Shown here: piece by piece, positions 22,621 to 33,812 of the stretch
Layout: every line of letters starts with the position of its first letter
Position numbering within the stretch: the stretch's first letter is position 1
DNA from: Lindgomyces ingoldianus
Taxonomy: Eukaryota > Ascomycota > Dothideomycetes > Pleosporales > Lindgomycetaceae
NCBI RefSeq assembly: GCF_010093535.1
Contig: NW_022985163.1
Span: 1,918,224 to 1,982,223 of the forward strand
Direction: 5' to 3'
Length of the DNA stretch: 64,000 bases
Notes under the pieces: generated by a model
The model's input: the letters and a program-made list of their open reading frames with translations, nothing else
Databases searched by the model: none
Told to the model about the DNA's origin: nothing
Made by a program: the position numbers and the translations under genes

Positions 22621-23451
22621 AACTACTAAAAAAACAAGTACCTAATTAAATAAACAAGATAGCTTACTAGTAAAAGCACCTAGGAACTTATTAAGAGCCT
22701 GTTAAAGGCTCTTTTAATCTTTTATAAATACTTAGAATCTCTTTAAGATAGAACTAACCTAGAGAAAGTTCTCTAGACTAGAAAACATTATTACTAGTTA
22801 AGACTACAGCAGCATTAGCTAGCTACAATGTAGCAGGACTACAACCCTTTAACATAGGCTAAGGAGGAGGAAGACCTGCAGCCTTTGCCTTAAGCACTTT
22901 AAGCTTATCTAGGGATAAGAGGTCTTCTTTTAGATACTTTACCCTTTAATCCTCTAGCACCTTTAACTACTTACACACTTGTTTTTAATAAAAAATAATT
23001 AACTAAAATTACTTTAGTAAAATTTTTTTTTTTACTTTTTTTTTTTTTACGCATCTTATCTTCTTAGATTACTTCTAACTCTGCTAGTAGCTTTACGTGT
23101 TCCTGCTCTAGACAGTTCTATGCAGCATTAAACATAAAAGTGTTACAACAACCCCTCTTCTACACGCACTCCACGCACTTGTCTAATAATAAGGATATTA
23201 TGTAAAAGGAACTGCTTAAGCAATAAGCACTGCAAGGACACATCTTAGTGCAACAAAGAGGATTAAGATAAGCAATAGTACAAAGACAGTAGGCAGCAGT
23301 AAAGAAATAAAAAGTCTAATAAGGCATAGCTAAAAAAGTTAAACGTCTAAAAAGGCTTTAAAGACAGACACGCACTAGTTAAGAAGAAAAACTAATGCTT
23401 ACAGTAGGAACACTATAACAGCAGGGACGCTGACTAGGAGGGAAGCCTGTG
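22621..23451 (+). other. Gypsy G 3' region before the LTR
   Basis: There is no recognisable domain. The stretch aligns with the tail of G2 at about 59600-59830 (same 'AGACCTGCAG' and 'AAGAGGTCTTCTTTTA' landmarks). It contains T-runs at 23025-23055. Just before the LTR, 23432-23447, is a purine-rich segment (GACTAGGAGGGAAG) that is probably the polypurine tract. Confidence 0.75.
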
Positions 23452-24056
23452 TGTTACAGCTAACAAACTAACTGTAATCTCCCTACTAGCTGTTCCTTAC
23501 AGCCTGAGCAATTACAGATAGAAGGCGCTTAACCCTGTGTTAAGCAAATTATGTAATAAGACAGATAAGAAATAGCTCTAGCTTTTAGATAAAAGCCTAG
23601 CAGAATGTGTTATCTAATAGGACCACAAGCCTTGCAGGTCTGCAGGTTATGCAGGCTATGCAGGCAACAAGCATGCAAACATGCATAGCATGCACTGCAT
23701 GCAAACCCTATGTATATAGTTTTAATCACAACTATAGTTAGAGAGTTGTAATTACTATTTAGTCTTTACCTACTTAATAGACTAAAAGGCATTAATCCTT
23801 TCTAAAGAGGACAATTGCTGCCTTGTATATCTTGCACTATATATACCTCCTTTTTTATCCTTTTAGATTAGGTTTGCTAGCTCCCTATACAGCCACTAGG
23901 CTAAACCACAACCTGCCTTCCTAGAACCCGCCTTGCCTCACTCTACTCGACGGACTGTACACCCGATCCAGCTAAGTTCTTCCCCTTTCTCGCTAACAAC
24001 ACCATAGGCCGTAGTGCTCCCGAAAATACCATTTCATCAGAGCAAGGATTGTAACA
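23452..24056 (+). repeat. 3' LTR of gypsy G
   Basis: 605 bp, starting TGTTACAGCTAAC and ending GATTGTAACA. The inward part is RIP-mutated relative to the 5' LTR. The outer ~130 bp (from about 23930) is unmutated, with CTCGACGG and CCCGATCC intact where the 5' LTR reads CTTAACAG and CCTGATCT. Confidence 0.95.
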
Positions 24057-25086
24057 GTAACTAAGGTAGACTAGGGTACTAACAAAGGTGCAGGTTAGGG
24101 TGCACTAGAATAGTATACTGCCTTAGATGTATTACTAGAAACCTTCTAAGACTAATCTATACTAGGTCTAATAGTAAAATGTTAGGTAAGATTAATAGTT
24201 TACTTTAAAATAGTAAAAGTATTTTTTTTTCTATATTATAAGCTATTAAGTAGGCTACTATAGTCTTAAAAGAACTTTTCTAAGTGTGCTTAAAACCTAA
24301 GTTTAGTACTTTTAAGCTAAGTAGTATCTTCTCTTATAAGTAAAAGAACTATTCTGCCTTTAATATAGACTCTTTAACAGCAGCACTAATAAAGTAAGCT
24401 TTAAAAGTAAAAAACACTTTTTATTAACTTATTTTTAAAGTTTAAAACACTTATTACACCTTTATTTTTTATTACTAGTAATAAAGTAAGTTTATAAAAG
24501 CTTAATTATTTTTTTTACATTTTTAAACTAAAAGTAATTTAATTTAGATAGGTATTCTTTTGCAATACTAGCAGTGTGTCTCTGTACTAACGCTATGTGT
24601 GCGCGCTTACTTTAATAGTAATCTACATTAATATTAAGTCTATCTATAATAAAGGCTTACTATTATTTAAAAGTAGGTTTTTTACTATCTATAAAGTTCT
24701 TAATCTTAGGCATATATTTAGTAAGGTAGCTTTAAAAAAGCTTAAAAGTGCCTAAAAAGTCTTTTACTATTAATATAGTAAAAGTAATTTAAGGCATTAT
24801 TAAAAGTAATTTAGTAGTTAGTAGAGGTTAATTAAAACTAATAGTTTTTAATTTAGTTAGCTAGTTAATTTATGCCCTTAATTAAGTAATTTAGTTTTTA
24901 AAGGCTATATTACTATAGTTTAACTCTAAATTTAGGAAGTCTTTAGCTTTAAGTTCTATAAAAAAAGGTTTAGCTATTAAAGTAAGTAGTTATTTAGTTT
25001 TAAAAGCAGGCATTTTACCTTAGCTATAGCTAGAATAAGTTACAGTCTTTATAATAAAATTTAATAGTAGTTAAAAGTTAGGCATT
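24057..25086 (-). pseudogene. Gypsy X: gag-side relic
   Basis: This is the continuation of gypsy X to the right of G. On the minus strand, loosely gag-like segments are present but none is diagnostic. It ends at the copia C LTR, and the remaining 5' end and LTR of X would lie beyond C, off the window. The identification rests on continuity with the RT at 17431-17560 across the clean insertion of G. Confidence 0.6.
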
Positions 25087-25341
25087 TGTTAAATGGACTC
25101 TCTGCTAGCTAGCACTTAGTGTTAGCAAATGCGTACGAGACAGAGAGGTTTGCACAGTGTAAACATTGCATAGGGGTGTTAGGTAACTAGTGTTAATTAC
25201 TTCTTTCTTTCTTATCTATTGTACAAAGTAAAGGGGTTAATATAGTCCTAGACTCTGCGCACAGATCTCTGTGCACAGGGATCTAGGCGCATCTAAGCCA
25301 CGTGACTATTAACTAGGCGCCTAAATATTACTATTTAGACA
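25087..25341 (-). repeat. 3' LTR of copia C
   Basis: On the minus strand it starts TGTCTAAATAG (right end 25341), directly after an A-rich tract (AAGGAAAAAAAAAG), the likely plus-strand primer site. It ends CCATTTAACA at 25087. Both ends resemble the copia A LTR (TGTCTGTAC, TTTAACA), and the preceding GTTGCTAA resembles A's GTTGCTAG. It is 255 bp and little mutated, with a CpG-containing middle. A different boundary at 25469 was considered and rejected because coding sequence runs across it. Confidence 0.75.
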
Positions 25342-27018
25342 TTAGCAACTTTTTTTTTCCTTTATACAGGACTTGCCTTGTTTACACATATAGTAGATAG
25401 GTTACTGTAAGATTCTTTTGCCTATCTTATACAAGCTTAAGTCTGTTAACTAACACTTTAACTCTAACAGTTAGTTAGTTATATAAAATTAGTTTCTTAA
25501 AAGTAGAGTTTAGCGCCTTTTTTATATAGGCATTTATAAAGTTGTTTTTTTTATTAATCTACCTAATTTTTATAATCTCCCTCTTCTTATATAATTCTTA
25601 AATTAACATAACATTAATTATAAGTCTTTTCTTATTTATTATTTTAAGCTTTATAAGATATTTATACAGAGATCTTAAATCTATACATAGTACAATAGGT
25701 ACAGAAGGTATTCTAAGTATACATATAACCTAGTTAATAGTTGTACTTAGTATAATTACGCAGTTAAATCCTTCTACTATTCTATACAGCTTACTAGCTA
25801 GTACAGAGCAGGTAACGCGTTTACACTTAAAGAAGGTCTAGTGTATAATATTACCTATAATTGTAAAGTTATATAAGTTTCTAGTTTACTGCTTAGTTTT
25901 AAAAACAATAAAAAAGCTAAGCTATAAACTTAGGTCCTTATTATTTATAAATAATTTATTAGTAAAAATAAATAACTGTAAGGCCAGGATGGCGCTTACG
26001 TGTAAGGCCGAGATGGTGCTTACGTGCGACGGGTATATATACTATTCTGCACCCGAAAATCAACGTTGGTTGATTATTCGCACCTTTTTGGTTGTATTGG
26101 CGGAGTGGTGCGGAGCCCTGTCCTTACAATAACTTTATATAAAAGAGATTAAGTAGTATGTATAATAATTCTTAATTCTAGTTATTAATTTACTATTAGA
26201 TTTATACATTTAATGCCTTAATATTATTATACAACAGCAACACAACTTAAGCGGCAGTAGACAGGTTAAATGCTGCTTTAGGTTAACATACTAATGCAAT
26301 ATAGGCACCTTGCGCGCGCTGTTTAACGTACTTCTGCGCGGCATTCTCTACCTTAGGCTCTATTGTGTGTAGATTCCTAGCTTAACCCTTTTATATAAAA
26401 ATAATATTATTTTATATAAAGTAGATCTTTTTTTTATTAAATTTAATAGCCTAATTATGTAATAGTATAGTTTTAAGCTTTGCTTAGAAGTTAGCTTTAA
26501 GTAATTTTTTTTTTCTCTTTTTATACAAAATTAGCTGTAATAATACTAAGAGTATTATCTGTCTACAGTTCTATAATACTAAACACTATTAATCCTTTAT
26601 ATGTAATTAGTAAGCATAGATTATATAATAAGGTTTTTATGTAAAGTCTGTTCTTATAGTAGTTGTAATATGTCTTAAACTAATATAAGCCTAACTCTAC
26701 TACACTATATAGTAGTTATACAACTTTAAATATTATGTGTAGAGGGAAGCTTTTACAGAGTTCTCTTAGTAGTTATGTAAAAAGAGTACAAGTAAGCTTA
26801 TCTATTAATTGTACATATGCCTAAGTAATATTGCGTAGTTTATAGTGCATGTTGTATAAAGCTATTAGTAATAGGCTAATAGCTAAAATTAACCTCTAAC
26901 TTATTTTCTAAATTATAAAAAACTATGTAAAAAATTTCTTTTTATTAAAATATTCTATAAATATAAGTTGTAATTTTTTATATAGCTATGTTAATTTTCT
27001 TTTAACTTTATGTATAAG
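25342..27018 (-). pseudogene. Copia C: RT C-terminus and RNase H relic
   Basis: This is a minus-strand copia frame of the same clade as copia A. RT lies around 26500 down to 26150, including an INNTLSI-type active site (TDDTL with both Asp changed) near 26590. After the short LTR-like insert at 25977-26128 comes RNase H, from about 25970 to 25480, ending in a K-x-NPINAY-like stretch and LTVRV near 25455-25475. A short purine tract and the 3' LTR follow. It is cut at 27018 by copia E1. The upstream parts of C are at 32464-32486, 39160-39635 and 42603-43212. Confidence 0.85.
25977..26128. repeat. Short LTR-like element, copy 2 (152 bp)
   Basis: The ends are TGTAAGG and CCTTACA, flanked by ATAAC on both sides (25972-25976 and 26129-26133). 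It has two tandem ~25-bp units at the left end, TATATATAC, and the near-palindrome AATCAACGTTGGTTGATT. It is hardly RIP-mutated although it sits in a destroyed copia. Confidence 0.9.
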
Positions 27019-27348
27019 TGTTAGATTAAAGCACTGTTTCTAGGCTTCCTAAGATGAATGATGGGTTTGGATATGATGTATGGGATAATTTATTGATTGT
27101 GTTGATCGTGTTGATTTATCAATCCTTTTTCTGCTCTACTTGTGTTGCTCGGCTTTTGTTTTTCCAATCCGAGTCCCTCGCGCACTAGCCCTATGCGCGA
27201 CCAGCTTGCAACATGCTGCAAAATGCTGCAAAATGCTGCAAAATGCTGCAATTTGCAGCAACATACTGTTCAAGCTTATTGCTTGTACTATGTAGCCGCT
27301 TTTGTCAAACGTTCCTCCTGTCTTGACAGTAGGTGCGCATATCTGACA
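27019..27348 (-). repeat. 3' LTR of copia E1
   Basis: TGTTAGATT...ATATCTGACA, 330 bp. It contains five 10-bp ATGCTGCAAA-type units at about 27212-27263. The left (outer) third is unmutated where the right LTR is RIP-mutated. Short open frames on both strands here come from the repeat and are not genes. Confidence 0.95.
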
Positions 27349-30300
27349 CACCCCCTCAGCTTAGACATGCTTTAAGCTGGTTCCTAATTGTGCATCCTTA
27401 GTATGCTTCCAGGGCTTCTATTCTTGCTTTAATCTCTTCTATATCTGCTTCCTAACTAACTATCCTCTCCCTAACGTTAACTAGCTAAATTTGCTAAAGA
27501 AAGCTTAGCTATTTGCTAGCTAGAAGCGCTTTAGTAAGTCTGTCTACAAGCATCTTACTAGAGGAGACATAGACAACCTTAATTGTTTGTTAAGAGACTT
27601 CCTGTTAGAGCTAGTAGTTATAGATGTTAACATGTTAGAGCTTAGTTTAAAGTTAAGATATCTCTTTGTTTACTAGTTAGATTGTCTGCTTGTTGTTGCA
27701 CTAGATTATAATAGTTAAATTAGGCATTTTAACCTACAGTTTATTAAAAAGCATTCTTATAAATATAGCTTTCTTAGCAACTTAGAACAGTGTAAGTAAT
27801 TCTGCTTCTGTTGTTAATGTTATAACTATATCTTATTTATTTACTTACTATGTAATCTATCTGCTAAATAGTTAAATAACATAGCCCTAAAAGCTCTTTT
27901 TATCTAGTGTATTATCTATAAATAACGCATTGCTTGCTACTATAAGGTAGTCTTCTTCTTCTAATTAGAGTGCGTACGTCTGTGTCGCATGTAGGTACAG
28001 GATAACTTAATTAGCTGCATCCTAATAGTTAGATGTAGGATTTGTAAGAAACTGTGTAAGGCGTGATGTAGCAAAGGCAATGTCTAGTCTTATAGTAACT
28101 GCTGTAAAGAGTAGAGATTTAATTTTCTGCTAATATTAATTTACTTTTAATAAGGTTATAAAACTAGATTGCAGCATAAGTTTAATCCCACTTATAGGTG
28201 TAGCGTGCTGCAAGTCCTTTCTATTAGCTAGCCTAGCTATCTTGTTAATATATAAGGCCTATAATAGCTAAATTATTTGTTGCTGTTAATCTCTAATAAT
28301 TTTAACTTCTAAGAACTATTATAGGTCCTTGCCTCTTATTAGGGTATACTTCTCTTATAACTAGTCTACTACACGCTGTGCATCTGCTTTAAAGCCTTTC
28401 TTATACACAACAATAAGGTTGTTTATATAAAAAAAGACAAATATTCTAGCTTTAGTTATGTAGTAGAGTTTATGTAGGACAGCTAAAAACGTAAGGCTTT
28501 TAAAAGTTGTTATAAAATAGCATTACTAGAGTAGAGAAAAAATTTGTAGGCTGTATAGTGCTTTTTAAAGCTTTAGTATTATACCTAGTTTCTAATAGCC
28601 TTTTAGCATCTGCATGTAGATATTGCAGTTAATTGCTGCATGTATAAACGCGTTAGTTATGTTATATTATTTAAGCTCTAAGTTAAAGCATGTAGATATT
28701 ACTATTAGTATTTAAAATAAGCGTTTTGCTAGGGTGGCAGTGTAGGTATTTTATGTAGTAATGTTTTTTTATTAATTACTATAAACTACTAGTTACGCCT
28801 TACATCTTTATAATCTGTAGTGCTTATTAAGCTTATAGGTGTACACCTATATATAATCTAGAATCTACTGTCTAGCTGCCTTAATTAGCTTTGTCTAGAC
28901 CTCTGTCTAGGATTTTATTATCTAATAACTATCTAGGTGTGTTCTTTCTGCTGCCTTAAACATTTTATGTAGAAGGTGCTTTTCTAGTTACTTTTAGGTT
29001 AATAGTAAAAGTAGCAGCTAGCTTTTATAAAGTGTCTTTTTTTTAAATAGTATTTTTATTAATGCTGCTTTATCTAGCGTCTTGCTGCTATGCTTTTTTA
29101 CACTTCTAGATCTTATACTAGCTATAAAGGCTACAGCCTATAGTATAGTCTTTAATAACCCTATTTAGCTTAGCTTTAGTGCTGCTCTAGCTATTAACTG
29201 TATAAGCAATGCTACAGGTAGCAGAGTATTTAGAGAAGATAAATAGTTATCTCTAATCTTTCTTTCTTAATAGTAGCCTAGTAGGTCTACTTTATTAAAA
29301 TTTAATGTATTATTTATAGTGTTATCTTTATAAAATAACTCTATCTTTAGCTAATAACTAGGTGTTAGAAGCTTAATTATTTTAATATATATAGTAATTT
29401 TTTTTACTATATTATGTATAAAGTTATCTATTAGGTTTTTAAGCTTACTACTAAAAATTAAGTGTTTGTTAAAAATAATGTTGTGTGTATAAATTACTTT
29501 TGCTAGCAGTAGTATCTATACATAGTAGATATTTAATAATTAGTACCTAACTAGATATCTAATTTACATGTTTAAGTCTAGCCTTTGTAGCTTAGATTTA
29601 TTCTAATGTGTGTTATTAGTTATTATAAATGCTTTATAGCTATAAGCTTTTAAATATGTAAGGCTTAGCTTTTAAATTAACATAATAACTCTATTATTTA
29701 GAGCTGCTTATGTAAAGAAGATCTTATATAGTGTCTTCTAGTTATTAGCATAGTTTAGCGTCTAATTGTATAGGTATACGCTAGCTCTAGTAATGTATAG
29801 CTATATGTTCTATAGTAGGTTAGCATCTAGTTACATAGCCTGTAACTTCTCTTTATTTACACCTTCTAAGTGTTTAGCTTCTCTGTTCTAGGCTTATGTA
29901 TCTAGTGCTAAAGGCTTAACAGTTATTTTATATAATACTAGCTAGTGTTTTACCTCTAGTTTTACTATTATAATCTTATTATTAGCTTTAATAACTTTTA
30001 TAGTAATATTATAATAGTTTTTTAGAAAAAAAATAAAGATTATAAGAGCTTTAATAATTAATTTAGCAGACCTGTTATTCTTAAAGTAGAGGTCCTACTA
30101 AAGGCTAGAATACTTATTAGTAATTAGCATTTAACTTTACTCTTTTATAATGCTTTATGCTTTATATGCATAAAAATTAATTAATAGTCTTTTACTAGGT
30201 CTACTGTTACTAATTTATATTGTGTAGCTAATTTATTATTATATCTTAGCTCTACTACATAAGTTACATTAGACTATTATAATTTCTTTAATTTATACCC

Positions 30301-32133
30301 CCTTAGCTTACTATATAAGGTGTTAAAGTGTAGCTAGTCTAGGGTATCCTAGACGCTTATGCTATAGCTCTACTAATGCCTTTTATAGACTATATTTAGT
30401 TCTTATGTTAATTATGTATATATAATATAAGCCTTTTTATAGTAAATAGTACTCTAACACCTATTAGCTATAAATCTTTATAAAATTTTTAATTATTATC
30501 CTGTTTAGAGCTTTTAAAGCAGTTAGCTTTGCTTATGTGTCCTACTAGATTCCTTTCTGTTACAGTAGGCAGAACAAGACTAGGTTGCACAGCAGGTCTA
30601 GGCACAGTGCAGCGTTATGTAGTACAAGACTATATGCTTAACTATGTGTTCTATGCTTACTTTTTAAGCTTAGTGTAATTAATTTATAGACTTAAATCTA
30701 TATGTAAAAGTTTCTAGACTAAATAAAGTCTTTTAGTGTTAGTAGATAATAGTTATAGATTTAATTAAGATTATTTATAATATAGCATGTTAAGCTAAAG
30801 TTAAGAATAAATAATTCTTTTAGTAAATATCTATTCTAGTTTAAATTAACTATAGCTAGCAATGTAGCTGCCTTAACTTTTAATACTTTCTAGCTTTTAA
30901 GTTAGTATTCTTATATCTCTAGCATAGGTGTATGTAAACTTTTTAAGATTAGTATTTTTAAATTATGTCTACGCTGCCCTCTAAGCAGGCCTTAAAATTC
31001 TAAGTTATGCTTACGCTTTAATGCTATAAGCTTTTTAACTCTTTTATTTAGCATCTACTAGTCTAGTGCTCTGTCTAGATAGACATAGAAGCAATTGTTT
31101 AGTGCATAGATGTGTCTACATGTAGGACATTTAGTGCCTCCTGTTTTAGCAGGTTTTTAGCTTAAAAATAACTTTCTGTTATCTTTTTAATAATGTTAAT
31201 GTTAAAGTTTACCTTATTTTCTTAATATTGCAACTTCTGCACTACAGGCGTCTCTATTTGTGCTCTAGGTAGTCTTCCTACTTTTAGTAAAGTATAATAA
31301 GTTATTTGTTATAAAGGTAGCTTTATACTTTTTTATACATATTAGATAATTTAACATTATGTGTTTTTAAAAGCGCTTTATTATTTCTTTCTAATTTATA
31401 TTTAGTGTGAACTATCTGCTTTTCTAAAAAGTTATAGACTAATAAGGGGCAACTTTATTTATAGTAGTTAGAAAGTCCTTTGTAACAGCATTAAACTGCG
31501 TTGTTTCTAGAACATTTTATGTCTCTGCTTCTGTAGCAGCGTAATTATGCTCTACTAGCTACAGGTTTTATATGCTTATGTTTGTTAACAGCTTTAAAGA
31601 TGTATTATATTAGTTATGCATGTGTTCTTATTTAAATTAGTTATTAACACTTACTATAGCTTTAAGGTTTGTAATCTACTGTTTAAGTAGTTAATCTAGG
31701 GAACAGCATGTACACTGCAGATGCAGGCTAACTGTTAACTAGATAAAAATAATAATCTGTTAGAAGCTTAATTACTTTTTTTTATAATTATGTCTGTTAC
31801 TCTTGTACTTGTTAGCCTTAATCTTGTAGTATTTAATAGCTTTTTTAAAGGCTCTAACACTACTTGTTAATAGCTTGTTTATGTGCGTAGGCGTTTTAAC
31901 ATTAGAGGCTGGTGAAAACTTAGCTATTAGCGGCATCTCTAGAGCTCTTAGTTTAGAGATCATTTGGATGGTTAACTTAGGATCCACTTGCGGCCAGATG
32001 CTGTGCGCTACACATCTTAATTGCAGCTGCATCATCTAGGCTCTGTAGTCGGTGTGGTCTCGAAGGACGACTGTCGCGTCTCGAGGAGGCTAGGTGGCTA
32101 TTTTGTATTAATGGAGGCACTAAGACTCTTAAT
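27349..32133 (-). pseudogene. Copia E1: gag-pol relic
   Basis: Read right to left. Gag starts near 32070 (LRDHTDYRAW-like, a usual start for fungal copia Gag), with an open stretch 32035-31772. A Cys-rich knuckle (KCPTCRHIY...NNCFYV) is near 31085-31145. Integrase lies roughly 30700-29500 and RT roughly 29000-28300. The RT active site at 28393-28440 reads FFYINNLIVVY, where the family has FxYVDD-x-VV, so both Asp are Asn. RNase H, with a DNKQT motif, ends near 27700. In-frame TAA/TAG stops are frequent and the element is dead. Confidence 0.9.
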
Positions 32134-32463
32134 TGTTAGATTAAAGCACTGTTTCTAGGCTTCCTAAGATAAATAATGGGTTTAGATATAATGTATAGGA
32201 TAATTTATTAATTATGTTAATTATGTTAATTTATTAATCCTTTTTCTGCTCTACTTGTGTTGCTCGGCTTTTGTTTTTCCGATCTGAGTCCCTCGCGCAC
32301 TAGCCCTATGCGCGACCAGCTTGCAACATGCTGCAAAATGCTGCAAAATGCTGCAAAATGCTGCAATTTGCAGCAACATACTGTTCGAGCTTATTGCTCG
32401 TACTATGTAGCCGCTTTCGTCAAACGTTCCTCCTGTCTTGACAGTAGGTGCGCATATCTGACA
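32134..32463 (-). repeat. 5' LTR of copia E1
   Basis: 330 bp with the same ends and five 10-bp units (32326-32378). The inner part is RIP-mutated (GATAAATAATGG against GATGAATGATGG in the left LTR). The outer part (TTCGAGC, GCTCGTA, TTTCGTC) is intact where the left LTR is mutated. Confidence 0.95.
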
Positions 32464-32486
32464 ATAAGACAAAGGTTAAAGATCTA
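32464..32486 (-). pseudogene. Copia C: short RT fragment
   Basis: These 23 bases are what remains of copia C between the insertions of E1 and pogo B1. They include the second copy of the E1 target duplication (ATAAG) and the TA target of B1. Confidence 0.8.
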
Positions 32487-33400
32487 ACGTACCTAACAGG
32501 TTCGCCGGCCACACGGTTTGGCCGGCCACTTTTGCCAAGCCCCTACTAAACTCTACCTATCTACATAATACCTTAACAACAACACTAGATTAAATCTTCT
32601 AAAGAATGTTAGATACAGCTTGCTCTTTAGGCTTTTAAATAAGACTTAAAACTTTCCTTACAACACGCTACAGCTATCTATAATGTCTCTTACACAACAC
32701 TAAGCAATTAACGCGCTAGACAGCCTTTATAAGCAGAATGCTAGCCTAAATTAAGGAATCTAACTAAGCTTAAGAAGAAGGTAGTTGTTAAGTATATACT
32801 TAAGCTTATTACACACAGATTTCCCCCTAGTCTTGCAGCTATAGCTAATATAGCTAATTTCTTACCGGCAGAGCGCAATCTAGGCTAGGTTAGCTTAAAC
32901 TAGCCTAGTATGTAGGTTAAGCACTGCTTTAAGTTTATAATAAAGTTTAATTACAAGTATAATTATAAGAGAGCGCTTTATAAGGATCTAGAGGTTATCT
33001 AAAGCTAGTTTTGCCTAGTAGCTAACATAAAAGCTAAGTACAGTATCTAGAATAAAAACATGTATAACTTTAATAAGTTAGGCTTTATAATAGGCTAGAT
33101 ATTAACTAGAGTAGTTGTTACAGCTTTAGAGAGATAAGGATAGCTAAAGGTAATATAGTAAAGTAATTAAAAGTAAATAATAGTTATCTAGGGCATTAAC
33201 AAAATAGGGTAGGCTATAAAATTATAAAGCTTTAAGTAGTAAATAAGGCTGCTACGCAATATAGATTACATAAAAGGAAGTAAATTTAGGCAAAAAAGAC
33301 CTTAATAGTTAAGAATAAGGCTTATCTAACTGCTTTAAAGGAGTTTAGAGCGTGTAGTAATAGGAAGAAGCTAAAGACAGAAGTGCGCGCTAAAGAAAGT

Positions 33401-33812
33401 TGTCAGATTGAAGCACTGTTTCTAGGCTTCCTGAGATGAATGATGGGTTTGGATATGATGTATGGGATGATTGATTGATTGTATTAATTATGTTTATTTA
33501 TTAATCCTTTTTTCTGCTCTACTCGTGTTGCTCAGCTTTTTGTTCTGCCGATCCGAGTCCCTCGCGCACTAGCCCTATGCGCGACCAGCTTGCAACATGC
33601 TGCAATTTGCTGCAAAATGCTGTAACATGCTGCAATTTGCTGCAATTTGCTGCAACATGCTGTAAAATGCTGCAATTTGCTGCAACATGCTGCAAAATGC
33701 TGCAAAATGCAGCAATTTGCAGCAACATACTGTTCAAGCTTATTGCTCGTACTATGTAGCAGCTTTCGTCAAACGTTCCTCCTGTCTTGATAGTAGGTGC
33801 GCATATCTGACA
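33401..33812 (-). repeat. 3' LTR of copia E2 with expanded 10-bp array
   Basis: TGTCAGATTG...ATATCTGACA, 412 bp. Against E1 it is 82 bp longer. The excess is the array at about 33597-33727, which holds some 13 ten-base units of RTGCTGYAAN type against five in E1. The polypurine tract (minus-strand CTGAGGGGGTG) follows at 33813-33823. Open frames over the array are repeat artefacts. Confidence 0.93.

Larger units (their letters stand above)
18959..24056 (+). mobile_element. Gypsy G: complete but internally deleted Ty3/gypsy element
   Basis: Two ~606-bp LTRs (18959-19564 and 23452-24056) are flanked by the duplication GTAAC (18954-18958 and 24057-24061). The total is 5,098 bp. Compared with G2, which starts at 43213, G lacks about 2.6 kb covering most of gag and the protease. 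The first ~90 codons of gag run directly into the region before RT. It is inserted in gypsy X. Confidence 0.95.
27019..32463 (-). mobile_element. Copia E1: complete Ty1/copia element
   Basis: 5,445 bp between identical-length LTRs (27019-27348 and 32134-32463), with the duplication ATAAG at 27014-27018 and 32464-32468. Orientation is minus: the polypurine tract (CTGAGGGGGTG on the minus strand) abuts the left LTR, and gag begins next to the right LTR. E2 at 33401 is the same family. E1 sits in copia C. Confidence 0.95.

Noticed and set aside
25087..25469. A 383-bp LTR with TGTTA...TAACA ends
   Set aside because: The proposed right end lies within the copia C RNase H tail, and a purine tract and a better LTR start (TGTC) are found at 25341; no target duplication fits.
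27136..27375. Overlapping open frames on both strands, also at 32251-32487 and 33519-33839
   Set aside because: They arise from the 10-bp repeat array of the E-family LTR, which is free of stops in several frames.
33597..33727. CRISPR-like array
   Set aside because: The units are contiguous 10-mers without spacers and lie in an LTR.
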